A DNA stretch of 64,000 nt, from assembly GCF_007431345.1 (NCBI RefSeq), contig NZ_CP041730.1, forward strand, positions 4,588,001 through 4,652,000, in the 5' to 3' direction. The stretch comes from Chitinimonas arctica. Lineage in GTDB: Bacteria; Pseudomonadota; Gammaproteobacteria; Burkholderiales; Chitinimonadaceae. The notes beneath the pieces are model-generated. The model was not told the DNA's origin and did no database searches. It saw only the letters and a program-made list of their open reading frames with translations. Positions 44,944 to 52,894 of the stretch are shown here, in pieces. How positions within the stretch are numbered: the stretch's first letter is position 1; the number at the start of each line of letters is the position of its first letter. Position numbers and translations under genes: made by a program.

Positions 44944-45879
44944 TCAACTCTGCAGGAACGGTGAAATGGTTTCTGCCAGCACGAAAGGATCGAATTTCGC
45001 GACGTAGGCGTCAACTCCTACGCTGCTGCCCATGGCGCGGTTGGCATTGGATGAGAGGGAAGAATGCATGACTACCGGTATGCCCTGGAAGCGTGCGTCG
45101 GATTTGATGTGCTTGGTCAGCACATAGCCGTCCATTTCCGGCATTTCGGCATCGACCAGGATGAGTTTCAGATAGTGGCTGAGGTGCTGGCTGTCGTGCT
45201 GATAGCGGTTGGCGATGTTCTGCAGTTTGTCCCAAGCTTCCGCCCCATTGTTTGCTTGTTGGTATTTGACGCTGATCTTGTCGAGCACGCTGACGATCTC
45301 CTTGCGGGCCACCAGCGAATCATCGACGAAGAACATGAATTTTTCCTGGTCCACCCCGACCGAGGGGATGTCCGGCACGAAGGATTCGCCGATCACGCTG
45401 GAGAGGATGGCTTCCACGTCGAGGATGGAGACCAGCTTGCCGTCGTCCAGCTCGGTGATGGCGGTGATCAGGGCCTGGTGGCCGGCCAGCATGGTTTCCG
45501 GCGCCCTGACCTTGTTCCAGTCGACCCGGATGATCCGGTCCACCGAGCGGACCAGGAATCCCTGGGTGTGCTTGGAGAACTCGGTGACGATCATGGTCTC
45601 TTCGTTTTGCGCATCGAGTTCGTTCGGGCAGACGAACTTGGCCAGCGAGATGACCGGAATGATATTGCCGCGCAGCGAGATCACGCCTTCCACCCCGGTC
45701 GGCATATTGGGTGTCTTGGTGATCTTGGGGGTTTGCGATACCTCGCGCACCTTGAAGACATTGATGCCGAACGTCTCGCGGGTCCCAAGCGAGAACAACA
45801 GGATTTCCATCTTGTTCGAACCCGCCAACTTGGTGCGGGCATCTACGCTGTCGAGCAGGGTGGAATTGGTGTTGGACAT
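44944..45879 (-). CDS. cheV: Chemotaxis coupling protein CheV (downstream copy)
   Basis: CheW-receiver fusion of 311 residues. The CheW-like domain (about 20-165; ILLFSLGTRETFGINVFKVREV, ISLRGNIIPVISL) couples receptors to CheA. The receiver (about 180-305) has FFVDDSLVARKEI and phosphoacceptor Asp in LILVDAEMPEMDGY, which allows adaptation by phosphorylation. It is 28 bases after the first cheV and clearly paralogous to it. Confidence 0.93.
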   Translation of the reverse strand: MSNTNSTLLDSVDARTKLAGSNKMEILLFSLGTRETFGINVFKVREVSQTPKITKTPNMPTGVEGVISLRGNIIPVISLAKFVCPNELDAQNEETMIVTEFSKHTQGFLVRSVDRIIRVDWNKVRAPETMLAGHQALITAITELDDGKLVSILDVEAILSSVIGESFVPDIPSVGVDQEKFMFFVDDSLVARKEIVSVLDKISVKYQQANNGAEAWDKLQNIANRYQHDSQHLSHYLKLILVDAEMPEMDGYVLTKHIKSDARFQGIPVVMHSSLSSNANRAMGSSVGVDAYVAKFDPFVLAETISPFLQS

Positions 45880-45907
45880 GGCGTTCCCTTATTCTCGGAC
45901 AGGTCGT

Positions 45908-46870
45908 TTACTTCTGCTGCGCCGCGTTACGCAACATGGTCGAGATGGCTTCCGTCAACTTGTGCGGCTCGAACTTGGCGACATAGGCATCCACGCCGAC
46001 CGATTGCCCCAGTTTCTGGTTGGACATGCCCGACAGCGACGAATGCATCAGGATGGGGATGCCGTTGAAGCGGGGGTCGCCCTTTACCGTCTTGGTCAGC
46101 ATATAGCCGTCCATCTCCGGCATTTCCACATCGGTCAGTATCATTTGCACGAAGTCCTTCACCTGCTTGCCGGTTTGCTCGGCTTGCACGGCCAGCCGCT
46201 GCAATTCGTCCCAGGCGCGCTTGCCGTTGATGGCTTCGAAATAATTCAGTTCCAGGGCTTCCAGGGTGCGCTGGATCTGCTTGCGGGCGACGGCCGAGTC
46301 GTCGGCATAGAACACGGTTTTGCCGACCAGGTCGCTGATCGGCTTGATGGTCTTGAATTCGGCGGTGTCGTCGAACTGATTGGTGTCGGCGAGGACTTTC
46401 TCGACGTCCAGCATCATCACCAGCTTGCCGCTGTCCAGCTCGGTCACCGCGGTGACCAGTCCGCGCAGGTTGTTGTTCAGCATTTCCGGCGGTACGCGCA
46501 TCTGCGACCAGTCCAGGCGCAGGATGGTGTCCACCGCTTCCACCAGGAAGCCCTGGGTATGGCCGTTGTATTCGGACACGATCATGATCTCGGGCTTGCT
46601 CGCCGTCTGCACGCCGATATAGCTGGCCAGATCGATGACCGGGATAAGATTGCCGCGCAGGCTGACCATGCCTTCCACCGCCGGCGGCATTTCGGGCGCC
46701 TGGGTGATTTCCGGGGTGCGCATTACCTCGCGCACCTTGAACACATTGATGCCGAAATTCTCACGGCGATTGGAGCGTTCGTCCAAGCCGAGCGTGAACA
46801 GCAGGATCTCCAGCTTATTGGTGCCAGCGAGCTTGGTTCGAGCGTCGATTTTCTTGAGCAAGTCGGACAC
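45908..46870 (-). CDS. cheV: Chemotaxis coupling protein CheV (upstream copy)
   Basis: CheW-receiver fusion of 320 residues, paralog of the next gene. Start GTG 46870 (VSDLLKKIDARTKLAGTNK) is chosen from alignment with the second CheV and a GGAG nine bases upstream; the frame runs further upstream without a ribosome-binding site. The CheW-like domain has ILLFTLGLDERS, then FGINVFKVREVM, and MVSLRGNLIPVIDL. The receiver has VFYADDSAVARKQI and MILTDVEMPEMDGYM. It is first gene of the che run and has a sigma-54-like element upstream. Confidence 0.92.
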   Translation of the reverse strand: MSDLLKKIDARTKLAGTNKLEILLFTLGLDERSNRRENFGINVFKVREVMRTPEITQAPEMPPAVEGMVSLRGNLIPVIDLASYIGVQTASKPEIMIVSEYNGHTQGFLVEAVDTILRLDWSQMRVPPEMLNNNLRGLVTAVTELDSGKLVMMLDVEKVLADTNQFDDTAEFKTIKPISDLVGKTVFYADDSAVARKQIQRTLEALELNYFEAINGKRAWDELQRLAVQAEQTGKQVKDFVQMILTDVEMPEMDGYMLTKTVKGDPRFNGIPILMHSSLSGMSNQKLGQSVGVDAYVAKFEPHKLTEAISTMLRNAAQQK

Positions 46871-46915
46871 GGTTGCGGCTCCGTGAGTATGTTGGAGAGT
46901 ACCGGTTGAGCGCTG

Positions 46916-46931
46916 GGCCACTGGCTTGCCA
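46916..46931 (-). promoter_or_regulatory. Possible sigma-54 promoter of the cheV-cheA operon
   Basis: On the minus strand TGGCAAG, CCAG, TGGCC keeps the invariant GG and GC at correct spacing but has three mismatches to TGGCACG-N4-TTGCW. It lies 46 bases before the cheV GTG start, a reasonable distance. Confidence 0.4.
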
Positions 46932-47131
46932 CCACCGCCGATCACTTCGAATATCCTACTGTAAGGCTGAAATCGTGATGTGCCTGCGAGCAAGCCCACA
47001 ACGAACCCCGACTTTGGTTTTGTTATCGACTTGTGCCGTCCAGATTGCAAGCTGTACAAACGATTTCGTCGTAGGGACGCTATTTTCGCCGACTATTTTT
47101 TCCGTCAAGCCCCAATAAAGGATGCCCAATC

Positions 47132-48316
47132 TTGAACGACAAAGCGGCAGCAACAGGGAAAGCCAACGAAAAAATCGACCAGGCCGGATTGGAGCAGGCC
47201 TTCTCGCTATTTACCGAAGCGTCTCGCCAATTGGTGGAGTCGTACCAGGAGCTCGAGCAGCAGGTGGGCTCGCTGACCCAGGAGCTGGCGGTCGCCAATG
47301 GTGCGCTGCGGCAACAGTTCGAAGAGAAAGCCGCGCTGTCCAGCCGGCTGGAAACCCTGCTGGCGGCGCTGCCGGGCGGCGTGGTCGAACTGGACGACGG
47401 CGACGGCGTAGTGACCAGCAACCCGGCTGCGGTGGAGATCTTCGGCCGCGAGCTGATAGGCGTGAACTGGCTGCAAACCGTCGAGCCCATGCTCACGGCC
47501 ACGGCGGTGATCGATGACTGGACTTTTCTGGCGCCGGACGGCGCGGAGAAGCGTTTGAGCATCGTGGCCAGCCGCTTGCCCAGCGGCGAGCGCATCCTGC
47601 TGATTCATGACGTCAGCGAAAGCTGGCGTTTGCGCCGCCAGCTGGAGCAGCACAAGCGCCTTGCGGCCATGGGCGAAATGGCCGCCGGGCTGGCCCACCA
47701 GTTGCGCACTCCCCTGGCGACCGCCTTGCTCTATACCGCCAACCTGGCCAAGCCGCAGCTGGGCGAAAGCGACCGGTTGAAGTTCGGCGAAAAATCCCTG
47801 GCCCGCCTGCGCTATCTCGAAACCCTGATCCAGAACATGCTGCTCTTCGTGCGCGGCCACCAGGCCGAAATGGAAAGGGTGGATCTGGCGGCCGCCGCGG
47901 AAGATGCGTTGCAGACCGTGCAGCCGCAGGATACCGGCCAGACCCGGCGTTGGCGGGTCAGCTTGCCTGAGGGGCCGGCCTGGATCGAGGAAGCCAGCCG
48001 CAAGGAGCTGACCGGCGCCCTGATCAACCTGCTGGAAAATGCCATGCAGGCCACCGCCGCGGGCGATGAGATCACGCTGGATCTGGCGCGCGATGGGGTG
48101 GCCTGGCGGCTGGTGGTGGCGGACCAGGGCTGCGGTATGAGCGAGCAGGTTCGCGAGCGCCTGTTCGAGCCGTTTTTCACTACCCGCAAGGATGGCACCG
48201 GCCTGGGTTTGGCTATCGTACGCAATCTGATTACCGCTTGCGGCGGGGAAATCGACGTCTCATCCGCACCCGGAGAAGGTGCAATCTTCACTATCCTGTT
48301 GCCAGCCGCGCATTAG
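47132..48316 (+). CDS. fleS: Sensor histidine kinase of the FleS/FlrB type
   Basis: Cytoplasmic kinase of 394 residues predicted to phosphorylate the sigma-54 activator FleR. An N-terminal coiled coil (about 15-75) precedes a PAS-like domain (about 75-165, LLAALPGGVVELDDGDGVV). The H-box GEMAAGLAHQLRTPLATALL has His189, and the ATPase domain has NLLENAMQA, DQGCGM and GTGLGLAIV. There is no membrane segment, as in FleS. Start is TTG 47132 with AAAGGA upstream. It is divergent from the che operon. Unusually, three genes separate it from fleR. Confidence 0.88.
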   Translation: MNDKAAATGKANEKIDQAGLEQAFSLFTEASRQLVESYQELEQQVGSLTQELAVANGALRQQFEEKAALSSRLETLLAALPGGVVELDDGDGVVTSNPAAVEIFGRELIGVNWLQTVEPMLTATAVIDDWTFLAPDGAEKRLSIVASRLPSGERILLIHDVSESWRLRRQLEQHKRLAAMGEMAAGLAHQLRTPLATALLYTANLAKPQLGESDRLKFGEKSLARLRYLETLIQNMLLFVRGHQAEMERVDLAAAAEDALQTVQPQDTGQTRRWRVSLPEGPAWIEEASRKELTGALINLLENAMQATAAGDEITLDLARDGVAWRLVVADQGCGMSEQVRERLFEPFFTTRKDGTGLGLAIVRNLITACGGEIDVSSAPGEGAIFTILLPAAH

Positions 48317-48377
48317 CTCCCTATCTTGGTAGAGTTGAATACCCCTTTCCCCCCAGATTTCGGAAATATGAATACCC

Positions 48378-48683
48378 ATGACTGCCATTGTCGAAATTGA
48401 CGGCCAGACCGGCCGCTTGTTGCTCTCCGGGCAATTTGACTTCAGTGCCCACCGTGATTTCCGCCAGGCTTGCGACGAAATCCTGGCCAGCGCTGCGGTT
48501 CGCGAGGTGCTGGTCGATTTTCAGCAGGTGGACTATCTAGATAGTTCGGCGCTAGGCATGCTGTTGCTGCTGAAAGAAAAAGCGGCGGCGGCGGGCAAGG
48601 CGCTCGCCCTGGTAAATTGTCGCGATACGGTGCGACAGGTGTTGGAGATTGCCTGCTTCGGTAAAATTTTCACGATCCGCTGA
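48378..48683 (+). CDS. STAS-domain anti-sigma-factor-antagonist-like protein
   Basis: Single STAS domain of 101 residues (SpoIIAA/HsbA type). The phosphorylatable region reads VDYLDSSALGMLLLL, with Ser56/Ser57 at the expected helix start. Such proteins switch partners depending on serine phosphorylation by an RsbW-like kinase and dephosphorylation by a PP2C phosphatase. The next gene encodes both a PP2C-type and an ATPase-type domain, so the two form a predicted module, similar to HsbA-HsbR of Pseudomonas. Confidence 0.88.
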   Translation: MTAIVEIDGQTGRLLLSGQFDFSAHRDFRQACDEILASAAVREVLVDFQQVDYLDSSALGMLLLLKEKAAAAGKALALVNCRDTVRQVLEIACFGKIFTIR

Positions 48684-48703
48684 GAAGCTGAGCGAGACCC
48701 ACC

Positions 48704-50392
48704 ATGAAAGTCTTGCTCGCCGACGATGCCGAGGTCGTCAGGCTACTGATCGGCCGCTTTGTCGAATCCCTGGGTCATGAGTTGATCCTGGCTTGCGACG
48801 GTATCGAGGCGGTCGAACGCTGCATGGCCGAAAAGCCGGACATGGTCCTGATGGACATGCTGATGCCGCGCCTGGACGGGCCGGAAGCAGGACGTCAGAT
48901 CAAGACGCGCATGGGTGCCCGCTGGGTGCCCATCGTGCTGATCACGGCGGTGGAGGAGGTCAGCAAGCTGGCCGACGCCATGGAGATCGGCGCGGATGAC
49001 TATCTGCTCAAGCCGGTTAATTTCCGCATTCTCGAAGCCAAGATCAAGGCCATCCAGCGTACGGTCGAGCTGAACCGCAAGGTCCACGAGCAGGCCAATA
49101 AGCTGGCCGGCTATTACGACCGCGCGGAAGAAGAAAAACGGGTCGCCCGCCATTTGATGGAACAGCTGGTCAATCGCGAGCGCCTTTCCGATCCGCAATT
49201 GCATAGCTGGATCGCACCGGCCGAGAGTTTGTCCGGCGACCTGATCGCGGCGGCGCGTACGCCCGGCCAGGTCTTGCACCTGATGCTGGCCGACGGTATC
49301 GGCCACGGCTTGACCGCCGCCCTGAATGTCCTGCCGCTGACCCAGCCTTTCTACGCGATGACCGAACGGGGCTTCGCGCTGGCGGATATCCTGGTCGAAA
49401 TGCATCGCAAGGTCAGGCAGGTATTGCCGGTAGGGCGTTTTGTGGCGCTGGCCTTTGTCGCGGTGGATTTCGCCAAGCGCAGCATCGAGGTATGGAACGG
49501 CGGTATCCCCGAACTCCGTTTGTACGACGGGCGCGGTGGCCTGCAGAAGCGCTGGGCCTCTCGCCATCTGCCGCTGGGCATCCTGTCGGCCGATGCGCTG
49601 GAACTGGAGACCGAACGCTTCCAGTTCAGCCAACGCGCCAATCTGGTGCTGTGTTCGGACGGTTTGTTGGAAGCGCGCAACGAAGCCGGCGAAGCCTTCG
49701 GTACCGCACGGCTGGCGCTGGCCTGTGCCGGCCAACCGGCCGCCGAGGCGCTGACCCGTACCGTGGAGGCGCTGGCGGACTTCCTGGCCGGTACCCACTG
49801 CCATGACGACGTCTCGCTGGCCATCGTCGATCTCGACCCGGATGCCACGCTGCCGCTGCCCGAACCGGCCAATCCCGGCGAGCTGCCGGAGATCGCCGGC
49901 GAAGCGCGCTGGCGCTATGCCATCTCGCTCGGGGTGGTCGAACTGAAAAGCCTGCACACCGTGCCGCTGATCATGGGCTTTATCAGCCAGATCAAGCCCT
50001 TGGCCCATGCGCACGCCGATATCTTCCTGATCCTGACCGAGCTTTTCGTCAATGCCCTGGACCATGGCCTGCTGGGCCTGTCGTCCGACCTGAAGTGCGA
50101 TGCGGACGGCATGGAGCACTATCTGCAGGAACGGGCCAAGCGGCTGGCGGCCTTGCGCGAGGGCCGCATCGATATCGAGCTGGCCGGCCATGACCTGGGT
50201 GGCCGCACCATGCTGCGGGTACGCGTGTCCGACAGCGGCGCCGGCTTCGACTGGAGCTGGCTGGAAGCGCCGGACACCCATCGTCCCAGCGGACGCGGCA
50301 TCGCCTTGGTGGCGGCGTTGTGCGCCTCGCTGCGCTTTTTCGGTAACGGCAATGCGGTCGAGGCCTGCTATTTGACCCGGCAGATTCCGTGA
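48704..50392 (+). CDS. Response regulator with SpoIIE-type PP2C phosphatase and RsbW-like ATPase domains
   Basis: Protein of 562 residues. The receiver domain (1 to about 120) has acidic Asp7/Asp8, phosphoacceptor Asp51 in MDMLMPRLDG, and YLLKPV with the Lys. A coiled coil follows (about 120-160). The PP2C/SpoIIE phosphatase (about 165-375) contains ESLSGDLI and LADGIGHGLTAA. The C-terminal HATPase_c region (about 410-560) contains ELFVNALDHG, DSGAGFD and GRGIALV. This is the HsbR-type layout: phosphorylation of the receiver is expected to switch between phosphatase and kinase action on the STAS protein. It lies 20 bases after that gene and overlaps cheB by three bases. Confidence 0.87.
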   Translation: MKVLLADDAEVVRLLIGRFVESLGHELILACDGIEAVERCMAEKPDMVLMDMLMPRLDGPEAGRQIKTRMGARWVPIVLITAVEEVSKLADAMEIGADDYLLKPVNFRILEAKIKAIQRTVELNRKVHEQANKLAGYYDRAEEEKRVARHLMEQLVNRERLSDPQLHSWIAPAESLSGDLIAAARTPGQVLHLMLADGIGHGLTAALNVLPLTQPFYAMTERGFALADILVEMHRKVRQVLPVGRFVALAFVAVDFAKRSIEVWNGGIPELRLYDGRGGLQKRWASRHLPLGILSADALELETERFQFSQRANLVLCSDGLLEARNEAGEAFGTARLALACAGQPAAEALTRTVEALADFLAGTHCHDDVSLAIVDLDPDATLPLPEPANPGELPEIAGEARWRYAISLGVVELKSLHTVPLIMGFISQIKPLAHAHADIFLILTELFVNALDHGLLGLSSDLKCDADGMEHYLQERAKRLAALREGRIDIELAGHDLGGRTMLRVRVSDSGAGFDWSWLEAPDTHRPSGRGIALVAALCASLRFFGNGNAVEACYLTRQIP

Positions 50393-51108
50393 CGCCGATC
50401 GATCCACCTCCCAAGCGCACGCGCGCCTTACACGAAGCCATGGTCATCACGCCCAGCCATAGTGCGGATGTGGTTTTGCCCGTGGCGGACAAGCCGCCGC
50501 GCGGACCCGCCGAGCGCCTGGTGATCGTCGGCGCCTCCACCGGCGGGACGGAGGCGCTGAAGCGCTTTCTGATCCCCATGCCGGCCGATTCGGCCCCCAT
50601 CCTGATCGCCCAGCACATGCCCGAGATGTTCACGGCGCCTTTTGCCGCGCGGCTCGATAGCCTGTGCGCCATGACGGTGAAGGAAGCCGAGCATGGCGAG
50701 TTGGTCAAGGCCGGACATGTCTACGTGGCGCCGGGGCATTCGCACCTGTTGCTGGGCGTGGCGAACGGCCGCTATATCTGCGAATTGTCCCGAGCCGAGC
50801 CGGTCAATCGGCACCGGCCGTCGGTGGACGTGCTATTCCGCTCGGTAGCCAACCACGCCGGCCGGCATGCGCTGGGGGTGATCCTGACCGGGATGGGGCG
50901 CGATGGAGCGCTGGGCATGCTGGAAATGAAGCGGGCCGGGGCTTATAACCTGGCTCAGGATGAAGCCAGTTGCGTCGTATTCGGCATGCCCAAGGAAGCG
51001 ATCGCCTATGGTGGAGTGGACGAGGTGCTGCCGCTGGACGAGCTGCCCAAGCGCATACTGTCCTGGCTGAAAAACCAGCCGGCCAAGAATGACGGCCTTC
51101 CAACCTAA
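50389..51108 (+). CDS. cheB: CheB-type methylesterase domain protein without receiver
   Basis: Protein-glutamate methylesterase/deamidase domain of 239 residues. The catalytic triad is Ser50 (VGASTGG), His76 (IAQHM) and Asp172 (TGMGRDGA). The regulatory receiver of normal CheB is absent; residues 1-38 are an unrelated basic, Pro-rich leader. Start GTG 50389 overlaps the preceding TGA, indicating coupling; ATG 50440 is an alternative. Without a receiver it may be constitutive or controlled by its operon partners. No cheR is in the window. Confidence 0.87.
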   Translation: MTPIDPPPKRTRALHEAMVITPSHSADVVLPVADKPPRGPAERLVIVGASTGGTEALKRFLIPMPADSAPILIAQHMPEMFTAPFAARLDSLCAMTVKEAEHGELVKAGHVYVAPGHSHLLLGVANGRYICELSRAEPVNRHRPSVDVLFRSVANHAGRHALGVILTGMGRDGALGMLEMKRAGAYNLAQDEASCVVFGMPKEAIAYGGVDEVLPLDELPKRILSWLKNQPAKNDGLPT

Positions 51109-51120
51109 AAGAAACCGCCC

Positions 51121-52479
51121 ATGCCAGCACTGCCGATTCTGATCGTCGAGGACGACAACGACCTGCGCGAAGCGCTTTCCGACACCCTGGAACTGGCTGG
51201 CTACCAGGTGCTCAACGCCCCGGACGGGCAATCCGGCCTGGCCATCCTGGCGCGCCACAAGGTCGGCCTGGTGTTGTCCGATGTGCAGATGCAGCCCATG
51301 GACGGCGAGACGCTGCTCAAGGCCGTCAAGATCGATTATCCGCATATCCCGGTGGTATTGATGACGGCCTACGGCATGATAGAAAAAGCCGTGGCGGCGC
51401 TGCATGCCGGTGCCGCCCACTATCTTCCCAAGCCGTTCGAACCCGATATGCTGCTGGCGACGGTGGCCAAGTACATGCTGCCGGCGGTGGAGGACGATGC
51501 CGTGATCGCGGCGGACCCCGGCATGCGCCATTTGCTGGATATGGCACAGCGGGTCGCCCAATCCGACGCGGCGGTCATGATCACCGGCGAGAGCGGCACC
51601 GGCAAGGAGGTGCTGGCGCGTTATATCCACCGGCATTCGGCCCGTGCGAGCGGCCCCTTTATCGCCATCAATTGCGCTGCGATACCGGAACAACTGCTGG
51701 AGTCCACCCTGTTCGGCCATGAAAAGGGCGCGTTCACCGGTGCGGCCAACCAGCATATCGGCAAGTTCGAACAGGCCGACGGCGGTACCTTGCTACTGGA
51801 TGAAATCTCCGAGATGCCGCTGGAGTTGCAGGCCAAGCTATTGCGGGTGCTGCAGGAGCGGGAAGTGGAGCGGGTGGGCGGCAGGAAGCCCATCAGCATC
51901 GATATCCGGGTACTGTCCACCTCCAACCGCGATATGCCGGCCGAAGTGGAGGAGGGGCGATTCCGCGAGGATCTCTACTACCGCCTGAATGTCTTTCCTT
52001 TGATGTTGCCTGCCCTGCGCGAGCGTCCCGACGATATCGTCTCGCTGGCACGCACCATGCTAACCAGACACTCGGCCTCCGGCAAACGGCGGGTGCCCAC
52101 GATCAGTCCCGCTGCCGCGGCGGTGCTGACCGCCCATCGCTGGGAGGGCAATATCCGCGAGTTGGAGAACGTGATGCAGCGTGCCCTGATCCTGGCGCCC
52201 GGCGACGAGATCGAGCCTGCCCACCTGTTCTTGCCGGGAGTACGGCGGCAGGATTTGCCGGTGCCGGCAAGCATTGCCGCCGCCGGGATGCCGTTTGTCG
52301 CCGAACGCCAGCCGGCGCAGATAACCGATATCAAGCTGCTGGAGCGCCAGCATATACTGGACACGCTGAAGCTGGCCGGCGGGGTGCGCAAGCTGGCGGC
52401 GGAGAAGCTGGGCATGAGTGAGCGGACTTTGCGGTACAAATTGCAACAGTATCGCGAGGAAGGCTGGCAAGAAGAGTAG
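51121..52479 (+). CDS. fleR: Sigma-54-dependent flagellar response regulator FleR/FlrC
   Basis: NtrC-type activator of 452 residues. The receiver (1 to about 118) has Asp11/Asp12 and phosphoacceptor Asp54. The AAA+ domain (about 130-365) has Walker A GESGTGKEV, the sigma-54 contact loop GAFTGA and Walker B GGTLLLDEIS. The Fis-type helix-turn-helix (about 405-448) has GGVRKLAAEKLGMSERTLRYKL. Expected targets are the sigma-54 promoters before fliE, fliK and perhaps cheV. It lies 12 bases after cheB. Confidence 0.93.
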   Translation: MPALPILIVEDDNDLREALSDTLELAGYQVLNAPDGQSGLAILARHKVGLVLSDVQMQPMDGETLLKAVKIDYPHIPVVLMTAYGMIEKAVAALHAGAAHYLPKPFEPDMLLATVAKYMLPAVEDDAVIAADPGMRHLLDMAQRVAQSDAAVMITGESGTGKEVLARYIHRHSARASGPFIAINCAAIPEQLLESTLFGHEKGAFTGAANQHIGKFEQADGGTLLLDEISEMPLELQAKLLRVLQEREVERVGGRKPISIDIRVLSTSNRDMPAEVEEGRFREDLYYRLNVFPLMLPALRERPDDIVSLARTMLTRHSASGKRRVPTISPAAAAVLTAHRWEGNIRELENVMQRALILAPGDEIEPAHLFLPGVRRQDLPVPASIAAAGMPFVAERQPAQITDIKLLERQHILDTLKLAGGVRKLAAEKLGMSERTLRYKLQQYREEGWQEE

Positions 52480-52490
52480 TTCTGGATGCA

Positions 52491-52506
52491 TGGCCTGCGG
52501 TTTGCT
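52491..52506 (+). promoter_or_regulatory. Sigma-54 promoter of fliEFGHIJ
   Basis: TGGCCTG, CGGT, TTGCT matches TGGCACG-N4-TTGCW with exact GG-GC spacing and two mismatches. It lies between the fleR stop and the fliE start (52561). Confidence 0.75.
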
Positions 52507-52560
52507 TGCTATTGTTCAAGCGAGCCACATACAATTTCTTAGGTAGTTTCGAGGTGCATC

Positions 52561-52881
52561 ATGAGCGTGCAGGGGATAGACAATCTGTTGGGCGAATTGA
52601 AGGCCATGTCCGCCAAGGCGGCCGGGCAGAATTCGGCTGCGGATGCCTTGCCGGAAGGCGCCGACTTTGCCTCGGTGCTGAAGTCCTCGCTCGATCAGGT
52701 CAACCAGATGCAACTCGATTCGCAGGCCAAGCAGACGGCATTCGAGGCGGGTGATCCGAATGCCAACCTGCAAGACGTGATGGTCTCGCTGCAGAAGGCG
52801 AGCTTGTCTTTTCAGACTATGGTGCAGGTTCGTAACAAGCTGGTGTCGGCATACCAGGAAGTTATGAACATGCAGGTGTGA
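52561..52881 (+). CDS. fliE: Flagellar hook-basal body protein FliE
   Basis: Small basal-body component that joins the MS ring to the proximal rod; 106 residues, normal length. The conserved C-terminal part is clear: FASVLKSSLDQVNQMQLDS, then MVSLQKASLSFQTMVQVRNKLVSAYQEVMNMQV in two pieces (about 70-106). It is the first gene of the fliEFGHIJ run, behind a sigma-54 promoter. Confidence 0.95.
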   Translation: MSVQGIDNLLGELKAMSAKAAGQNSAADALPEGADFASVLKSSLDQVNQMQLDSQAKQTAFEAGDPNANLQDVMVSLQKASLSFQTMVQVRNKLVSAYQEVMNMQV

Positions 52882-52894
52882 TATCGCCTGATAT

